DNA from: Saxidomus purpurata
Lineage: Eukaryota; Mollusca; Bivalvia; Venerida; Veneridae
Direction of reading: 5' to 3'
NCBI GenBank assembly: GCA_022818135.1
Contig: JAFMSR010000003.1
Coordinates: forward strand, 30,329,962-30,393,961
Length of the DNA stretch: 64,000 bases
A program made the translations under genes and the position numbers. The notes under the pieces were generated by a model, which was given only the letters and a program-made list of their open reading frames with translations, ran no database searches and was not told the origin of the DNA. Numbering within the stretch: the stretch's first letter is position 1; every line of letters starts with the position of its first letter. This document shows positions 12,601 through 24,763 of the stretch, piece by piece.

Positions 12601-15255
12601 TAAGAATTGCATACGTATGTGTGCGTTAAGTCAGTGCTTTTGACAGTTAGTGCAGTTGACAGTCAGTGCAGTTGACAGGCATTTCAATTGGAAATCAGTC
12701 CAGCTAAGACTTTTCAAACAAAACATCAAAGAGTAGGTTATGAACAAGATTTTACATGAATTATAATGGAAAACTTATTAATTGGGGCCTCATTGTAAGT
12801 CCGGAACAGAAGATTGTGTGTTTACATCAATTTAGTGTAACATAATACAAAGTTTATTTGCAAGAAATGAAGAACAGCTGTAGTTTTTGTAGGTGATCAT
12901 TAGTAAAACAAGTATGACATCCACGAATAAGTATCACTATGGAAACAAACATAGCTGCACTTGTATTTCTTTGTAGACAAAATCAAATTATGAGGGTTTT
13001 TTTCAGGTTATTAACAAGGGAGGTGTGGCCTACAAGAATAAGCCATTTCACAGGGAGTGTTTTACCTGCCTGAACTGTAACAAGGAGCTAGCAAAGGAGA
13101 AGTTTACATCTAAAGAGGAAGAGCCGTACTGTGCTGATTGCTATGGGGAACTGTTTGCTAAGAAATGCTGCAGATGCTCTAATGCAATTACTGGTAAGTG
13201 AACAACATATTGAACTGCAAGACTGCATTAGAAACACATGCATTCCTACTTTCACTTCCAGTTTCCTAACTAGTTTCACTACTCGGGGAATAAATAGAAA
13301 CACTTAATTTTCAGGCTTCACATTTTTAGATTATAAAATACTAGTTAATAAGAGTGTTATAACTTGAGGCAAATTTCCAGTTTCTTGATGGAATGGAAAC
13401 ATTTTAATGATGTTCTTTCAATATTTATGATTTTTAGGAGAGAAATGGTGCATTTTTGGGAGGTGGAAGGGATTGCATATATGTTTGAGGTTTATTTCTC
13501 TAAAGTGCTGAGAGTTAGCTCTTGTTGCTATATTTAATATATTTGTTGCATCTGAGAAGGCAAAGTTTTTTGCATTTAGATAGTCTAAAGTAAAAGCAAC
13601 CATTGTCATCAGGTGTGAAAATTGCAGTAAACTACATTTTGTATCTGGTAATAATTGTTATAAGAACATTACTGTAATTCCCACCAAAGTACCGTGTTGA
13701 TAGCTGTGTGGCATTGTTTTGTAAAGCCTGTCTGTTAATGTTCAGCATAAGTTACCTTCAGAATTCTGCTATTACAGTTGTTTATCAGCACAGTCTATAA
13801 TGAACCTTGATATTTCCAAATCCATTGTATACCTGCTAATTCCTGTCTAATTTGTATACTAATTTATGGCTGTTCTCCAATTAGTGCTTCACAGCACTTT
13901 CCAAAAATAAATTAAACCTACAGGTAGCCAGATTTGCATCGTGAAGTTGCTCACACATTGTATTGTATTTTGATGATAAGTAAATTCTTTTTACATCTTT
14001 CTCTTATTGCTTTTATCAGTTTGGAGTGCATCCTTGAATGTTACTTGTAAAACCTGAATTTGTTCTCACTTTGTTATGTATTTTTATCAAAAGTAGGTTT
14101 TTGAAAGTCTAACTTTCGCTGCTTTTATCAACTTTGCAGTGCATCCTTGACTATCACTTATAAAAATTACTTCTATGTATGTCTGAGAAGTGGGGAATGG
14201 ATTGTCTGTCAGCAAAGAACCACTTGTTTTACAGTCATCAGTCAGTGAAATCAATCAATTCATTTCTCCTTACATTATTTGTGTGCTTTATTTACATCAC
14301 CAAACATTACAGGCATAGCAGCCTGCCAATAATGCATTTATCACGAACAGTATTTTTTTAGTCTGACAGTAGTAATTTAGCTGATAGGTTCTAACATTTG
14401 TGTATAAATGTTAAGATTACAGTTCAGCTCAATACTAGATCAAAGTCCATAGGTTTGCCAGGCAGAGTACAAGTGGATTTTCCTAGACAAAAGTAGAAAT
14501 GAAATTCAAGCCTGATAAGGCTGACAAGTGGGGTTGCAGTTTATTCCATCTATAAGCATGGCAACCTTATATAGAAGTTGTACCGTACTTGTTTTGGTCG
14601 CTGATACAGTCTGATCTGTATCTTCGAATATCAAATATTTTGCACCTATGCACCAAAGATTTCAATCGGGGTAATGAGGATATAAAAATTATGAGTGGTT
14701 TTTGAACATAAACATCATTAAACAGTGTGATAATTTAATGCAAAGGGCATTTCTTCGTCTTGTTTATTGTTCATCCTTACAGTTGAAGTTTCAGATGTAC
14801 TTAATTCATTTCTACTCTATTATATATGGTTTCAGAGGTACTAAATCCATTTCCACTCTATTATATATGGTTTCAAAGGTACTAAATTTATTTCCACTAT
14901 ATTATATATGGTTTCAGAGGTACTAGATTCATTTCCTCTGTGCTATTAGGTTTCAGAAGTATTCAACTCATTTCCCCCATCATTTCAGTTTTTGGAGATA
15001 TTAAATTCATTTCCTGTATCATTTCATGTTTCGGAGGTATTTAATTCATTTCCTATACCATTTTAAGGTTTCTGAGTTATTAAATTCTTTTCCTATTTCA
15101 TTTCAGGTTTTGGAGGTACTAAGTTTATTTCCTTTGAAGAGCGTCACTGGCACAGTGATTGTTTCGTTTGCTACAAGTGTAATGCTTCCATGGTTGGCCG
15201 TGGTTTCCTTGTCAACGAGGGAGACATTGTTTGTCCAGATTGCGGAAGAAATTAG
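666..15255 (+). CDS. Lmpt: Limpet/FHL-type LIM-domain protein, C-terminal five LIM domains (5' end outside window)
   Basis: Five exons join in frame: 666-866, 11683-11857, 12226-12395, 13007-13193 and 15107-15255 (stop TAG 15253-15255), giving 293 residues. All introns have GT/AG ends. The product is a chain of LIM zinc-binding domains: the end of one LIM (starting LIFSAEYTKAM), then four complete LIMs, each with the CxxC...WHxxCFxC..C...CxxCY...C spacing, and the typical family end GRGFLVNEGDIVCPDCGRN. Known family members (vertebrate FHL1-5, invertebrate Limpet) are adaptor proteins of actin structures, sarcomeres and the nucleus, without enzyme activity. The EYTKAM start matches the testin/Limpet first LIM better than the vertebrate FHL half LIM, so a PET-containing upstream part is likely but not seen. 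Oddities: the first LIM has YH where WH is usual, and the fourth has FH. The ATG at 696, with G at -3 and +4, would by itself give a 283-residue FHL-like protein with four and a half LIMs. I am sure of the family and less sure of the Limpet assignment. Confidence 0.9.
2860..3185. repeat. Degenerate tandem repeat of about 30 bp
   Basis: Diverged copies of a unit containing GCAGTGGTAGAAACATCTGA, about 30 bp each, clearest at 2930-3030 and fading into CAGCAG-rich sequence near 3160-3185. The period is a multiple of three, which keeps minus-strand frames open (2754-3184); these are not genes. Confidence 0.75.
3581..3664. repeat. 19-bp tandem repeat, about 4.4 copies
   Basis: The unit CATGACTGTAAAAGTTGAT begins at 3581, 3600, 3619, 3638 and 3657, an exact 19-bp period with one or two substitutions in the third and fourth copies. 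Confidence 0.9.
8000..8075 (-). repeat. Possible tRNA-derived SINE head
   Basis: Read on the minus strand, TAGCTGTTATGG resembles an RNA polymerase III A box, and about 30 bp on AGTTCGACC resembles a B box. The spacing fits a tRNA-derived SINE head, but no tail or target-site duplication is visible, so this is tentative. Confidence 0.25.
8668..9850. repeat. Minisatellite, mainly 36-bp units, rich in ATTTGCAT octamers
   Basis: About 30 units built on CATTTGCATAATGAGGCAAG followed by TAAAGGACAACAAAGT, mostly 36 bp, with shorter variants of about 30 bp at 8790-8900. By hand I count about 14 perfect ATTTGCAT octamers. Because 36 is a multiple of three, both strands show several long open frames of repetitive peptide; these are by-products of the period, not genes. 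The array lies inside the long LIM-gene intron, about 1.8 kb before the next exon. Confidence 0.93.
11206..11610 (+). mobile_element. Degenerate tandem-core element ending CTCTTG before T
   Basis: Two diverged units of about 145 bp, each with a CATAGGATGAT motif, a TGAGTAGA(T/C)GATC motif and GGTCAGTGNGTCAAGGTCA, are followed by TGGCCCTTTTGTGCCTCTTG and then TTT. This 3' end is the same as that of the elements crowding the right half of the window. The 5' end is not clear. Confidence 0.5.
12411..12474 (+). repeat. 14-bp tandem repeat just after a splice donor
   Basis: About 4.5 copies of CCTCTTGAAATGTC (with CCCC and TAATG variants) begin 15 bp after the donor at 12396. They fill the start of the third LIM-gene intron in the window. 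Confidence 0.85.
14788..15132 (+). repeat. ~40-bp tandem array made of the last exon's splice-acceptor region
   Basis: Units related to GTTTCAGAGGTACTAAATCC ATTTCC start at 14788, 14829, 14870, 14911, 14950, 14988, 15028, 15068 and 15107 (spacing 38-41 bp). The ninth copy is real coding sequence: exon 15107 opens with GTTTTGGAGGTACTAAGTTT ATTTCC, coding GFGGTKFIS. The upstream copies are intronic but would read as similar peptides, for example GFRGTKSIS at 14829. Some carry an AG just before the exon-like part (copies at 14950, 14988, 15068); the copies at 14829-14911 have TG instead. Confidence 0.92.
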
Positions 15256-15285
15256 ATAGTCTTAAACTTGTCTAGGTCATAATTT

Positions 15286-15379
15286 AATAAATAGAATTTA
15301 CTATTGTATGCACCCACCTGTTCCTTTCTGATAACATGATATAAAGAAGGTGTAACACTAACACTGAAGAGTTAATAAA
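15286..15379 (+). promoter_or_regulatory. Candidate polyadenylation signals of the LIM gene
   Basis: AATAAA occurs at 15286-15291, 31 bp after the stop codon, and again at 15374-15379; a third is at 15691-15696. Which one is used cannot be told from sequence. Confidence 0.45.
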
Positions 15380-17784
15380 AGTTCTTTAATCATGGAATTA
15401 TGACACTAGTTTACCAAGATTACTTCCCTTTGATTTTTGTTTATACATGTTTTCAACTAGCCTTTAATTAATATAAAATGAACTTTTATTAAAACCCAGT
15501 GATAAAGAATTCAGTAAGTTGAATTACTTGTAGTTTTGATAAATTGAAATATCTTTGTAGTGGAAAAAATAAGGTTCATTGCATGCCAGTATGTTAACTA
15601 CATTAAATAAGTATCAAAAGAAGAGTAATTAAGTCATTGTTGTTTTCAATACAGAAGACAAATTTATTTAAAGTCATAAATTTGTCTGTAAATAAAATTT
15701 GTATTCTGTAAACTTCTGTGTTCTGATAATGCCTAATACCCTTGACAATATTTACTATTGCACGAAAATACATTCATGTTGGTCAATATTAAAGATAAAA
15801 ATGCAGTTTGTATTCACTGGTTCAATTTGATTTTTTATTCGTTTGGTCCCTGAATAAACTTAAAGGTATATGTCCTGTAATCCGTTCTTAGAAAAGTACT
15901 TTATACAATTTTCACATCTTTCGGGTCATAAAGTGCTGTGAAAGGGATTACTTAAGAACATTGTGATGTTAAAACTTTGAACATACAGAGTGATAACAAA
16001 AGCCAGTATTCATATTTTATGATTGTTTTGTTAGATTCAGTCACATAATATCATGTTTTTGCTGTATGTTTATGTTACATGACACAAAAATAGAAAAGTA
16101 GGTTTTTAACATGTCTTTCATCATAGTTTGAATCTCTTACCATATATGTGATATTATGACACTGATCCAGGAAGAGCATGGACAGAAAGGTCCATAGTAA
16201 GGGTCACCTGCTTAATATGTAACTTTTCCAACTTTTGGTTGTCAGCCACTGTGCTTCATTATCTCCATTCTGCTGAAGCAAAACAAAATCTTGAGAGAAG
16301 CAAGTGCCATTAATTCTGGAAAACAGTTGATGATATATTCAATGACTTTATTTATATAGTGGATAACTACATTTGGCTAAACCAATTTACAATGTGTTTG
16401 AATATTATTAGAAGGTAAATCATACTTTTGAAGATGAATTTGTGTCTGCTTGCCATTTTAGATCCACTTGATTGTTTTTTTGTTCTTTAGGAATAATGTT
16501 CTTCAAGGTGCTCCTGTTAATCATACATTAGTCACATACATCATGCTTGTTTTTATTGACGGTATATTTATTTATTACATAAACTGTATGAATATGTGAA
16601 GAATTATGATAAGTTATATTACAGAATCTCTGATTAAAAGAGTCAGTGGGAGAAAATGACAGAGTAATTTATCATAATGTAATTTTTAATCTAGAGGAAT
16701 ATTTGAGATGGAACAATTCACACAATAAACAAATGCAGTTTTTATGGTAAATCCTAAATTTTTAGAACTTTGCTTATGTCATATTTTTTATATTGAGAAA
16801 CCAGAAGCAAAACTTAAGTCACTTTTATTTTAAAAATAAGATTGACACAATTAATATATGGAAGAAGTTCAGTTGTTTCGTTGAAACCGAAAGTATCTTC
16901 TATTTTCTTGACTTTGTAAATACTTTGTATATAAGCTTTCTTGAAACTTTTATGATAGAAAATTGACCTTTTGTTAATGAAAACTTCAAGAGTTTAGACA
17001 CTGCTTTGTATATTAAATAATTATGTAGTATTGTGCGAAGTTGGTAAAATCTTCCAAATTTCCAAACTAATATAATTAACTGACAGAGTCATGCTTGCTT
17101 ACTTGATGCTTAGCATTTTATCATAATACATTTCACATAGCTTACAATAATTTATCAAATTTTGTACATAATTAGCTAGGTAGGTAGGTGTTCTTTAAAT
17201 AATCCAGTTGTTGTTTTATAATTGTACAGAAGGTATGTTAAGATTGCATTAGGTAAAGTTATCTATTTGTTATGAAAGAAGGAAATGTTTGTATTCACTA
17301 TTTTGATGTGAAGGGGTTTTTGAATATTGTATTAGTGTTTTCACTGACTTTCGATAAAAGGAGAAAACAGAGATGTAACAATTGTTAAAGGGGAAACTCA
17401 GAGGTGAAAATTTATCAGTAAATGGTTGAAATAAACGAAAATTTTCCCACTCGAAGCAATGAAGTAAGTGAAATCTCTGCAGAACTGATCCTTGGTCAAA
17501 GTGCTGCCTTTACGTCTAAAACCCAGCTTGAACCTGGTAGACTGGGAGTTGAAATCCAGCTGTCTACAGATAAAGTGGGCCTCGCAACCTCTGTAGGGGA
17601 CCAGGAATTTTATGGTAATTCATGTTTATAAATTCTGGTTCTATTTCTATGGCTGATATTGTTGTAATGTTAAAAACATGTACCATGTTTGATACAACTC
17701 TTTTTAAACGTATTTTTTATCAAATTTTGCAGTGATATTAGAATGTACCAACTTTTAGATATATGAGAGTGAGATATTTACGTA

Positions 17785-17936
17785 CACTGCAAACACAGGG
17801 CCCATATATGACTATAAAATGATTTGAAGAACACTGAGTGAGGTACATTTTATTAAAGCTGTTTTCACTTTTTTTGTAGTTAATAATTATGTTAGTTAAA
17901 AATACATGAATATATAGGGACCCTGTGTTTTCAGTG
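17785..17936. mobile_element. 152-bp MITE with ~27-bp terminal inverted repeats
   Basis: The left end CACTGCAAACACAGGGCCCA and the right end, read in reverse complement as CACTGAAAACACAGGGTCCC, form imperfect terminal inverted repeats of about 27 bp that continue into ATATAT. The interior is AT-rich and non-coding. A TA precedes the left end and TG follows the right end, so no clean target-site duplication is visible. The superfamily is uncertain. Confidence 0.7.
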
Positions 17937-19095
17937 TGTGTTTATGAGATTTGTGAGGTAAGAAGATGTCTTTTTTTGGTAAAAATACCATGAAATAGCA
18001 CTCAAAGCAAATGCTTGACCATTTTCAAAATTTTGCCTGAATAAAAGAAGACATTTTTTTGCTTGACACTTCTTCCTTTATTTGTGCACTAGTATGTGTA
18101 GATGTTATTATGCATATCAGTTCAAATTTTCAAGTGCAATAAAATATCAGTAATCATTGTGCTTTCCATGTCTGTGACCAGAGCTTTGTTATTTGTGTGA
18201 TGCTAGAGTAGGTCAAGGTCACGGAAATGTTCCTGAAAATTTTATTTAGCTTTTGATGTTTGTACATTTTTTAAATCGCAGTATCTTAAGACAAATTTAA
18301 AACGAATATCACAGATTGATGCTGAGAAAGAATGTTAGCTGTAAAGATGTACCCCACCCGCCTGACATGATACTTTACAGCATAATGGGTATGAATCTTG
18401 TAGGGGTTTTATGGTATGGTTCAAAATGGATATATGCATTTTTTATGCTTGATACTATTATTACCTTGTAAGGTCAATTCAATTGAATTGAAGTTTTTCC
18501 TTTGGGAGCCTGGGAACTGGCAATGGGGTGGAGTTAGGAAAAATGACTGTATATTTCATACCATCACCCAGAAAAAAGTCAGTAACATTGTAGGTAAATC
18601 ATACTATTGCATTAAGAAACAATTTAGGGTACTTACAGTTTGTTTCTAGTATTAGGTGAATGCAGGTATGTGTTTTGTACATTGACTTTATATAGGTTTT
18701 TGCTTAAAATCAAATAAGTGATTATAGTATTATGGATAAATTGACTGCCAAAAGGATACTGTTAATAGCCTTCATTTTACGTATGCGCTGTTAAATATAA
18801 GATATTTTAAACTTGTTATTTAGTTTTAGCATATGCTTGATTTATTAGTGTCCTTGTTACCTGTGTTTCCCATACCTTGTTTCTCATTATGATTTTTTCA
18901 AATGATAAAATTGTCTTCCATATTTGTCAACTGCATAACATACTGTTCTCTCGATTCATGTTAAAATAAATCTACAATGTTAGATAAAATCTAACTATAT
19001 GTATTTGACATAAAATCCATTTTTTGATGCCAGTCCCCTATTAATGATTGCCATAAAGTGACTGTTTCATCAGAACTTTTAGATCTCAGCTTATA

Positions 19096-19331
19096 AACAA
19101 AAGCGAAAATGGACTTTTTTGATATTGTAGACAAAAGAGGGAAAATGATTTTATTTTCTGCTGGTTTTGAAAAGACAAAAGCGAAAATGGATTTTTTTTT
19201 ATATTGTAGACAAAAGAGGGAAAATGATTTTATTTTCTGCTAGTTTTGAAAAGACAAAAGTGATAATGGATTTTTTTTGATATTGTAGACAAATGAGGGA
19301 AAATGATTGTTTCTGCTGGTTTTGAAAAGAG
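19096..19331. repeat. Three tandem copies of a ~78-bp unit
   Basis: The unit carries CAAAAGCGAAAATGGA, then a T run, GATATTGTAGACAAA, GAGGGAAAATGATT and CTGCTGGTTTTGAAAAGA. Unit starts are at 19098, 19175 and 19254. Nothing suggests coding. Confidence 0.85.
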
Positions 19332-20710
19332 AAGTATTCAAAATGTTCTTACAGATTTAAGATTTTTAGATAGTTTATATAGTTCTTGCGTTAGAGAGCT
19401 TGTATATTATACCATATAGGCGTGTGTTTGATATTGACAATAATCACTGCCAAAATTGCAATAATGTTGTTATTGAAGGGCAACAACTGGTGTGTTAAAT
19501 TAATGCTAATAAATATGAATTATCTACCTTTATGTAGTCACAAAATATCAGTCTTATAAAGAGAAGTCAGTACTTTAAATGTCTAGGAAGAACTTGTGAA
19601 GTCTTTTTATTTTTGTATGTTTCGTTTTTTGTTTGAAAAGTTAGCATGAAACTTATTCATACTGTTTAAATTTTATTCATGTTTTGTTTGCTGAAATGCT
19701 TTTTTCTCCTAATGTATTGAAATGTTTTATTTTTTGTGCTTTTTACTAGTCTGACGTGCTTATTATAATGCCCAGATCTAGATCTGAATTAGAAATAAAA
19801 CTAAAGAAAACGTATATAGTCTTCTTTATTGCTTTAGTACAAGTATCAAAAGTGTTAAAACATAATTTTCTTATGCACAAAAAGTAACTCTGAAGGGAGA
19901 ATAAGATAATTTCTTATCCTCTCCATACTTAAACATCAAACTAAGAAATTCACTATATTTTGGTCAATTTTTCTCCAAGCATCATGAAAATTGACCAGAA
20001 CAGATTTCAAACTATATCTAAGTTGATTCTGAAACTTGGTCACACTTGATGTAACATTAGTTCACGTAGCAGCTTTTTATATCCAGTCTTTATAACATTA
20101 GTCAGACTGGTTATCCTTATGGATAACATGCAATTAGTCAGCTAATGGGAGAGACCTTTATACTGGATCCTATTAATAAAGAACAGATGGCTGAAAGCTT
20201 TTGTGTCGTACATAGATAAAGTTTCTTGAATTCTTCATAATAATACTTTGGTTTAAATGTAATACTATGATCAGATGCTTTAAAGGCCCGGCAAAGAAAA
20301 GTCCATGCAAGAATATCTGGGTCTGAACAGACTGAAATCCAAAGATAATATTTAAAAAGATGAAATAGGCTATTAAACATTTAGTAAAGAGTCCATATCT
20401 GATACATGGGTGTCGTAGTAGATGTATGCCATAATTAAATCTTTTGGATCAGTGAACTTGCACATGGCGATTCAGTTCACAACTGGACTTCGTAAATAAA
20501 CACTTCAAAACTACTTTCAGCAAAGTCTAGTCCAAACAAATAAGAAATGCCGGGTAAATGATGGTGGAATTTTTTTTTGGTAAACTTCTTTGGACAGGAT
20601 ACATGGGGATAATATGAAACAGGCAAAAAAGATGCAGCTTTGGATATGTCATATATTCATTCTGATTGAAGAATAACAGAAACGAAAGTGCTAACCTATA
20701 TTGGAATATA

Positions 20711-20862
20711 AGAATCTTTCACTGGTTGCACGTGCAGATGGGAATATCTGGCTCGAAGGTAACTGTTTTGGTGGTAACGAGGCTCTAGCGAGTTACCACC
20801 AAAACAGTTACCCGAGAGCCGGATATTCTCATCTGCACGTGCAACCATGGAGTGATAGATTC
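20711..20862. repeat. Long imperfect palindrome (foldback), arms ~70 bp
   Basis: The left arm 20711-20778 and right arm 20792-20862 are reverse complements over about 70 bp with few mismatches, around a 13-bp loop. Strong blocks are GGTTGCACGTGCAGATG / CATCTGCACGTGCAACC and GGTAACTGTTTTGGTGGTAA / TTACCACCAAAACAGTTACC. It is most likely a foldback transposon or MITE; the transcript would form a long hairpin. Confidence 0.88.
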
Positions 20863-21129
20863 TTTTTCTTGCATGTATAACATATTCTACTAATTGTAGC
20901 AGAAATAAAGTTAAACTGATGACTTATATTTACGCGCTATTTTCTTGTAGTACTGTATCAATCAAGTTACGCATTCATTCATAAAAGTGGTTCGTTCTGA
21001 CGTCATTAAGTCATCTTATACTAGGGGGTGTAAGATGAGATTTTCCAGCACTGGTAAAATTTGCAGATATCCCGATCTGGTATGCAAGAATAGGAAATAT
21101 TCTACACTCTAAAGACATTGACAGGGAAG

Positions 21130-23736
21130 CTATGAGGTTGATTTGCAACTCAAAAATGACTCTATACTTTCATCAAAATTTTGCATGAAAGGTTTCTGCC
21201 CTGGTGATTTCGTGCCTGTATAGATAGAAGAATAGGAGGCATCCCTGTAATTAGCAAGGCCAAGGGTCTCCTTCCTGTCCCGTATCCAACCTAGAAATAA
21301 GTCTTTGGCCTTCACTATTTCTTTGGTGTAGCCAGTTAGACCCGCGAGATGCTCCATTAAATCAGATTCAAATACGATAACGTCCTCTTCACTTTGTATT
21401 GCATTTGCACGTTCATGCCACTGTTTAGAATCTACTTCCATTTCAGAATGAAGTTTTGGCTCATTGGCTAAGCTCTCCATTATAAACCTGAAAACAGAAA
21501 ATGAGCCAGTAGATTTATAGAAGACAAACAGACCACTTTCAACCTTAAGACATGATACATTAATGTTTACCTGTCTCTGATCGCGGTTTATGTTTTAATT
21601 TTTGTCTTAATATGCATTGGCGATAGAGGTGAAATAAAGCTTATACAAACATATGGGGTTTACATCATCTTATGTCTGAATGGTCTAAGTGAAGGTAACA
21701 TGCAGGTGGTCTAACACTACAATACATTTCACAGTACTATAAAACACCTTACCTAACAACCCAAGCAGCAAGTACTTCGAAGTATGTAAATGAATAGAAC
21801 TGATCGGGTGCACCTATATAAAACAGTTTATTATTTCCAGCTTTCAAGAATAGTGAAGCTTTGTAAAGGCCTACTGGGTATTGATGGCTGTTAGCTTTAA
21901 TCCTGAGTCGTTCTTCCAGATATGGAAAATGATTCTTATACCCGGTACAAAAAATTACACAGTCTATTTGCGCCGACGAGCCATCTTTAAAATAAGCGGT
22001 GTTGCGTGAAAATCTATCTACAAGCGGCTTCTCTTCGATACCAGCAGGCATTATGCATGTAGCACTTTTTGGCCTGCTTCTGTGTGACAAGATTGTCCGT
22101 TTTATTCCAAACTTTACACATTGCAGGGCTATATCTTCACCCGAATATCCAGCCCCAATGATCAATACAGATCGGTCAATAAATTCCCTGACGTCACGGA
22201 AATCATGGGAATGAAGTGTTCGGCCTTCAAATAAGTTAACGTCTGTAAATTCTGGAATATTTGGAGAACTGTATATTCCTGAAGCAGCAATTACATGAGA
22301 GAACAATTCTTGTTTGGTTTCGCCCGTTTTAAGATCGGCAACTGTCACCCTGAATTTGTTTTCATGATCCAGGTATTTCACGAATTTTACTGCATTATGG
22401 AACCGTATGAAACGTCGAAGGTTAACATCTGTACCTCTGGTGAAACGCCCTGGAATTAGAATCATTTATCTATTAAGTCGCTACGCACACATGATCACAG
22501 TACTTGATCAAAATTACCAAGATGACTGATATAAACTAAACAAATCCAACTGAGGTATGTGCAAGGACTCAACTTATGAAACAAATTTTGTTCTAACTGA
22601 GCGTACTTCTACTTGCTTTAGCAGGGCTGGCTCAATATAAAAGGATGAAGAGGATTCTCAATTCTTCCATTTTTTATAGATTACTATTGAATACTGCTTC
22701 CTTATAACCTTTCATCAGGTAACTTCTGCAATGTGTCACAGCAAAGAAAACTGTCTTTAAAGCTAGTTCAGTCTATAAAGAGATATCGATACAGTCTCTG
22801 ACATACATTTGTTACACAACAACATGTAATGGACGTCGTCTTTCGTATAAGTTGTTGTTTCAGACGACGAATACTTTATAGAAAATGTTGACAAAGGTCA
22901 AATGAAAATCTGAATTGTCCCGGATCACTAATCATAATTAAAAGTAACAGCTCACTTAAGCTTTGATGTGATGAAACAAAATCTAACCCGGCTCGAACCT
23001 GAAGATTTTGTGCCAAGTAATTAGTAAAATCTTACCTTCAAGGTAGTCACGGACAGCCGGACGTGGTGGATATGACGGTGTTGCCTGACCGAAATGCTTT
23101 TCATAGGTATAGTCAGGGTACTCAAAACATTCTTTTGGTCCATTCACCCAAAGAAATCTATACATGCTGTCATGGTTTGGTTCTCCGTATTCATCTAGTC
23201 CTGATGATTGTACAAGGACAACATTTCATAAATGTCATATGTTTCTCAAAATGACGGCTCTATTTCAATGTGCTCCACTTATTCAGAAGTGGTAAGGACA
23301 ATTATGCTACTGACCCGTATATAAATAAAGACGCACATTTAAACCAAATAAAGTTTTTTCGACAGAATATTTACACGGTTAGCCAGCTTCTTCCACCATT
23401 GCTTTTTCTGAAAGCTCTACGGTCTCACTATTATCGTTCACTGCTGGCGCTGGGAGGGGGATCTCACAAAATGTGACCCTTAAACACACTTCCATTAAAC
23501 CGGACAAATAATGACAACATGCAGAATTCAAAAACAGTATACATTTTAAATTGGATTAGTAAAGGTAAGTAGTAGGTTGTAGTACCTGTCCTCCAGGAGA
23601 GATTCCAAAGTCCTCCCCACGTGTTCTGCTTCTCATAACAAACAATCTCCGGATAATGCTCAAGACGTGTAAAATGATACAAGGCCGACATTCCCGACGG
23701 TCCCGCACCTATCACACAGATCCGTTTATACTCCAT
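21130..23736 (-). CDS. Flavin-containing monooxygenase, intact, four exons
   Basis: Minus-strand exons 23736-23586, 23200-23036, 22449-21753 and 21487-21130 join in frame (151+165+697+358 nt) to 456 residues; all introns are GT/AG. FMOs use NADPH and O2 to oxygenate nucleophilic N or S atoms. Visible signatures are the N-terminal FAD-binding GAGPSG (residues 10-15), [10 protein letters not shown], the FMO identifying motif [11 protein letters not shown] (FxGxxxHSxxF, about 179-189), the NADPH-binding GAGYSG (about 204-209) and a late FCTGY. The length of about 450 residues and the lack of a C-terminal membrane anchor fit the soluble invertebrate and yeast type, such as insect senecionine N-oxygenase, more than vertebrate FMO1-5 of about 530 residues. 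The start is the only ATG before the GxGxxG fold. A tail fragment of a second copy lies at 24764-24853. The family call is firm; the substrate is unknown. Confidence 0.95.
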
Positions 23737-23766
23737 TTCGATGTAAGTGTGTTAGTATGCCTTTGA

Positions 23767-23775
23767 TTATATATG
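23767..23775 (-). promoter_or_regulatory. Possible TATA box of the FMO gene
   Basis: An ATATATAAT-like run on the minus strand lies about 35 bp before the FMO start codon. If used, it would give a very short 5' UTR. Confidence 0.3.
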
Positions 23776-24713
23776 AAACAGAGCGTCACCTAGATTTCTC
23801 TGAGGTCATTAACTATCCGTGGCGGAAGTGCTAAATATTCTACATTTAATCACGCTTCCCAAACATTTTCACTTTTATATGAATATATTATATTTTCGAA
23901 AATTAAAACTGATTAGTAAGAACATCACGCAACATGTTCGTATACTTTCTCCATGTCTATATAGTGCATAGAGGTCATATTTTGGAACATTTTGCTGTTT
24001 CATTTTACAAACGTCAGTACATGTCGAGCTATTATCACGCTGCGTATAAACATTATATTATGAGGTTACCATATAAATATTATTGTGATATATCTATATA
24101 CATTGTGTATTATACATATGAAACGTTGGTGTGAACACGAAGCATAATTCATACTTTAGATATAACGTATTTAATGAAGTCGCATTACAAATTGATATCA
24201 AAACAGAACAAATTGATATAAAATGGCTTCGTGAAACATAACGTATAATGATATAAATGTATTTAAACATAGGCAAAATCAGAGCTAACGTTAACCATAT
24301 CATGTAGACGATGCATATATCAACATATTACAGAAACGTCTGCAGAATGAAAACACAAAGACTTTCCATTTCCTCCATCCTCATTCCGCAGATTATTTTC
24401 CTTTCTTGTAAAAAAAATTAAAAAAGGGATATAGACTTTAGTTCCACCAGTTAACGACATAAACTATTTTCTTCAGAAGAGTGTAGTTAAAGAGATACGC
24501 AAATTACATTGTTAAAAGTGGGCGTCATTTACTTGACACAAATAGCCATCAAAAAAGAGTAAATCACTCTGTCTATCTTATGAAATTACTGTATTTCATA
24601 AAGATGATTAAAGTCAAATCACATGAAATATCTAAAATTATAATATGCTCGGGTCCTCATATTAGGACCCGGTATGTTTCTATTCTAATAAGAGAAACGA
24701 ACGTGGTAACCTA
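23776..24713. other. Intergenic DNA upstream of the FMO gene
   Basis: AT-rich, no exon recognised. A perfect 8-bp-stem hairpin, CGGGTCCT-CATATT-AGGACCCG, lies at about 24649-24671, followed by a weaker one (GTTTCTATTC...GAGAAAC). Confidence 0.55.
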
Positions 24714-24763
24714 AACTAGAATAGGAAATATACCACAATCTAAATACATTGGCAGGGAAGTTA

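Larger units (their letters stand above)
15256..21129. other. Non-coding region between the LIM gene and the FMO gene
   Basis: The first part is probably LIM-gene 3' UTR. The rest is AT-rich and shows no exon with family resemblance; the open frame at 17422-17631 (69 codons) has no recognisable motif and no splice context. It holds the MITE, the 78-bp repeat and the foldback listed separately. Just beyond the FMO stop, 21013-21038 is a small hairpin (CATCTTA ... TAAGATG). Confidence 0.6.

Noticed and set aside
17422..17631. 69-codon plus-strand frame as a gene
   Set aside because: It has no recognisable motif, no homologue in the window and no clear splice or promoter context.
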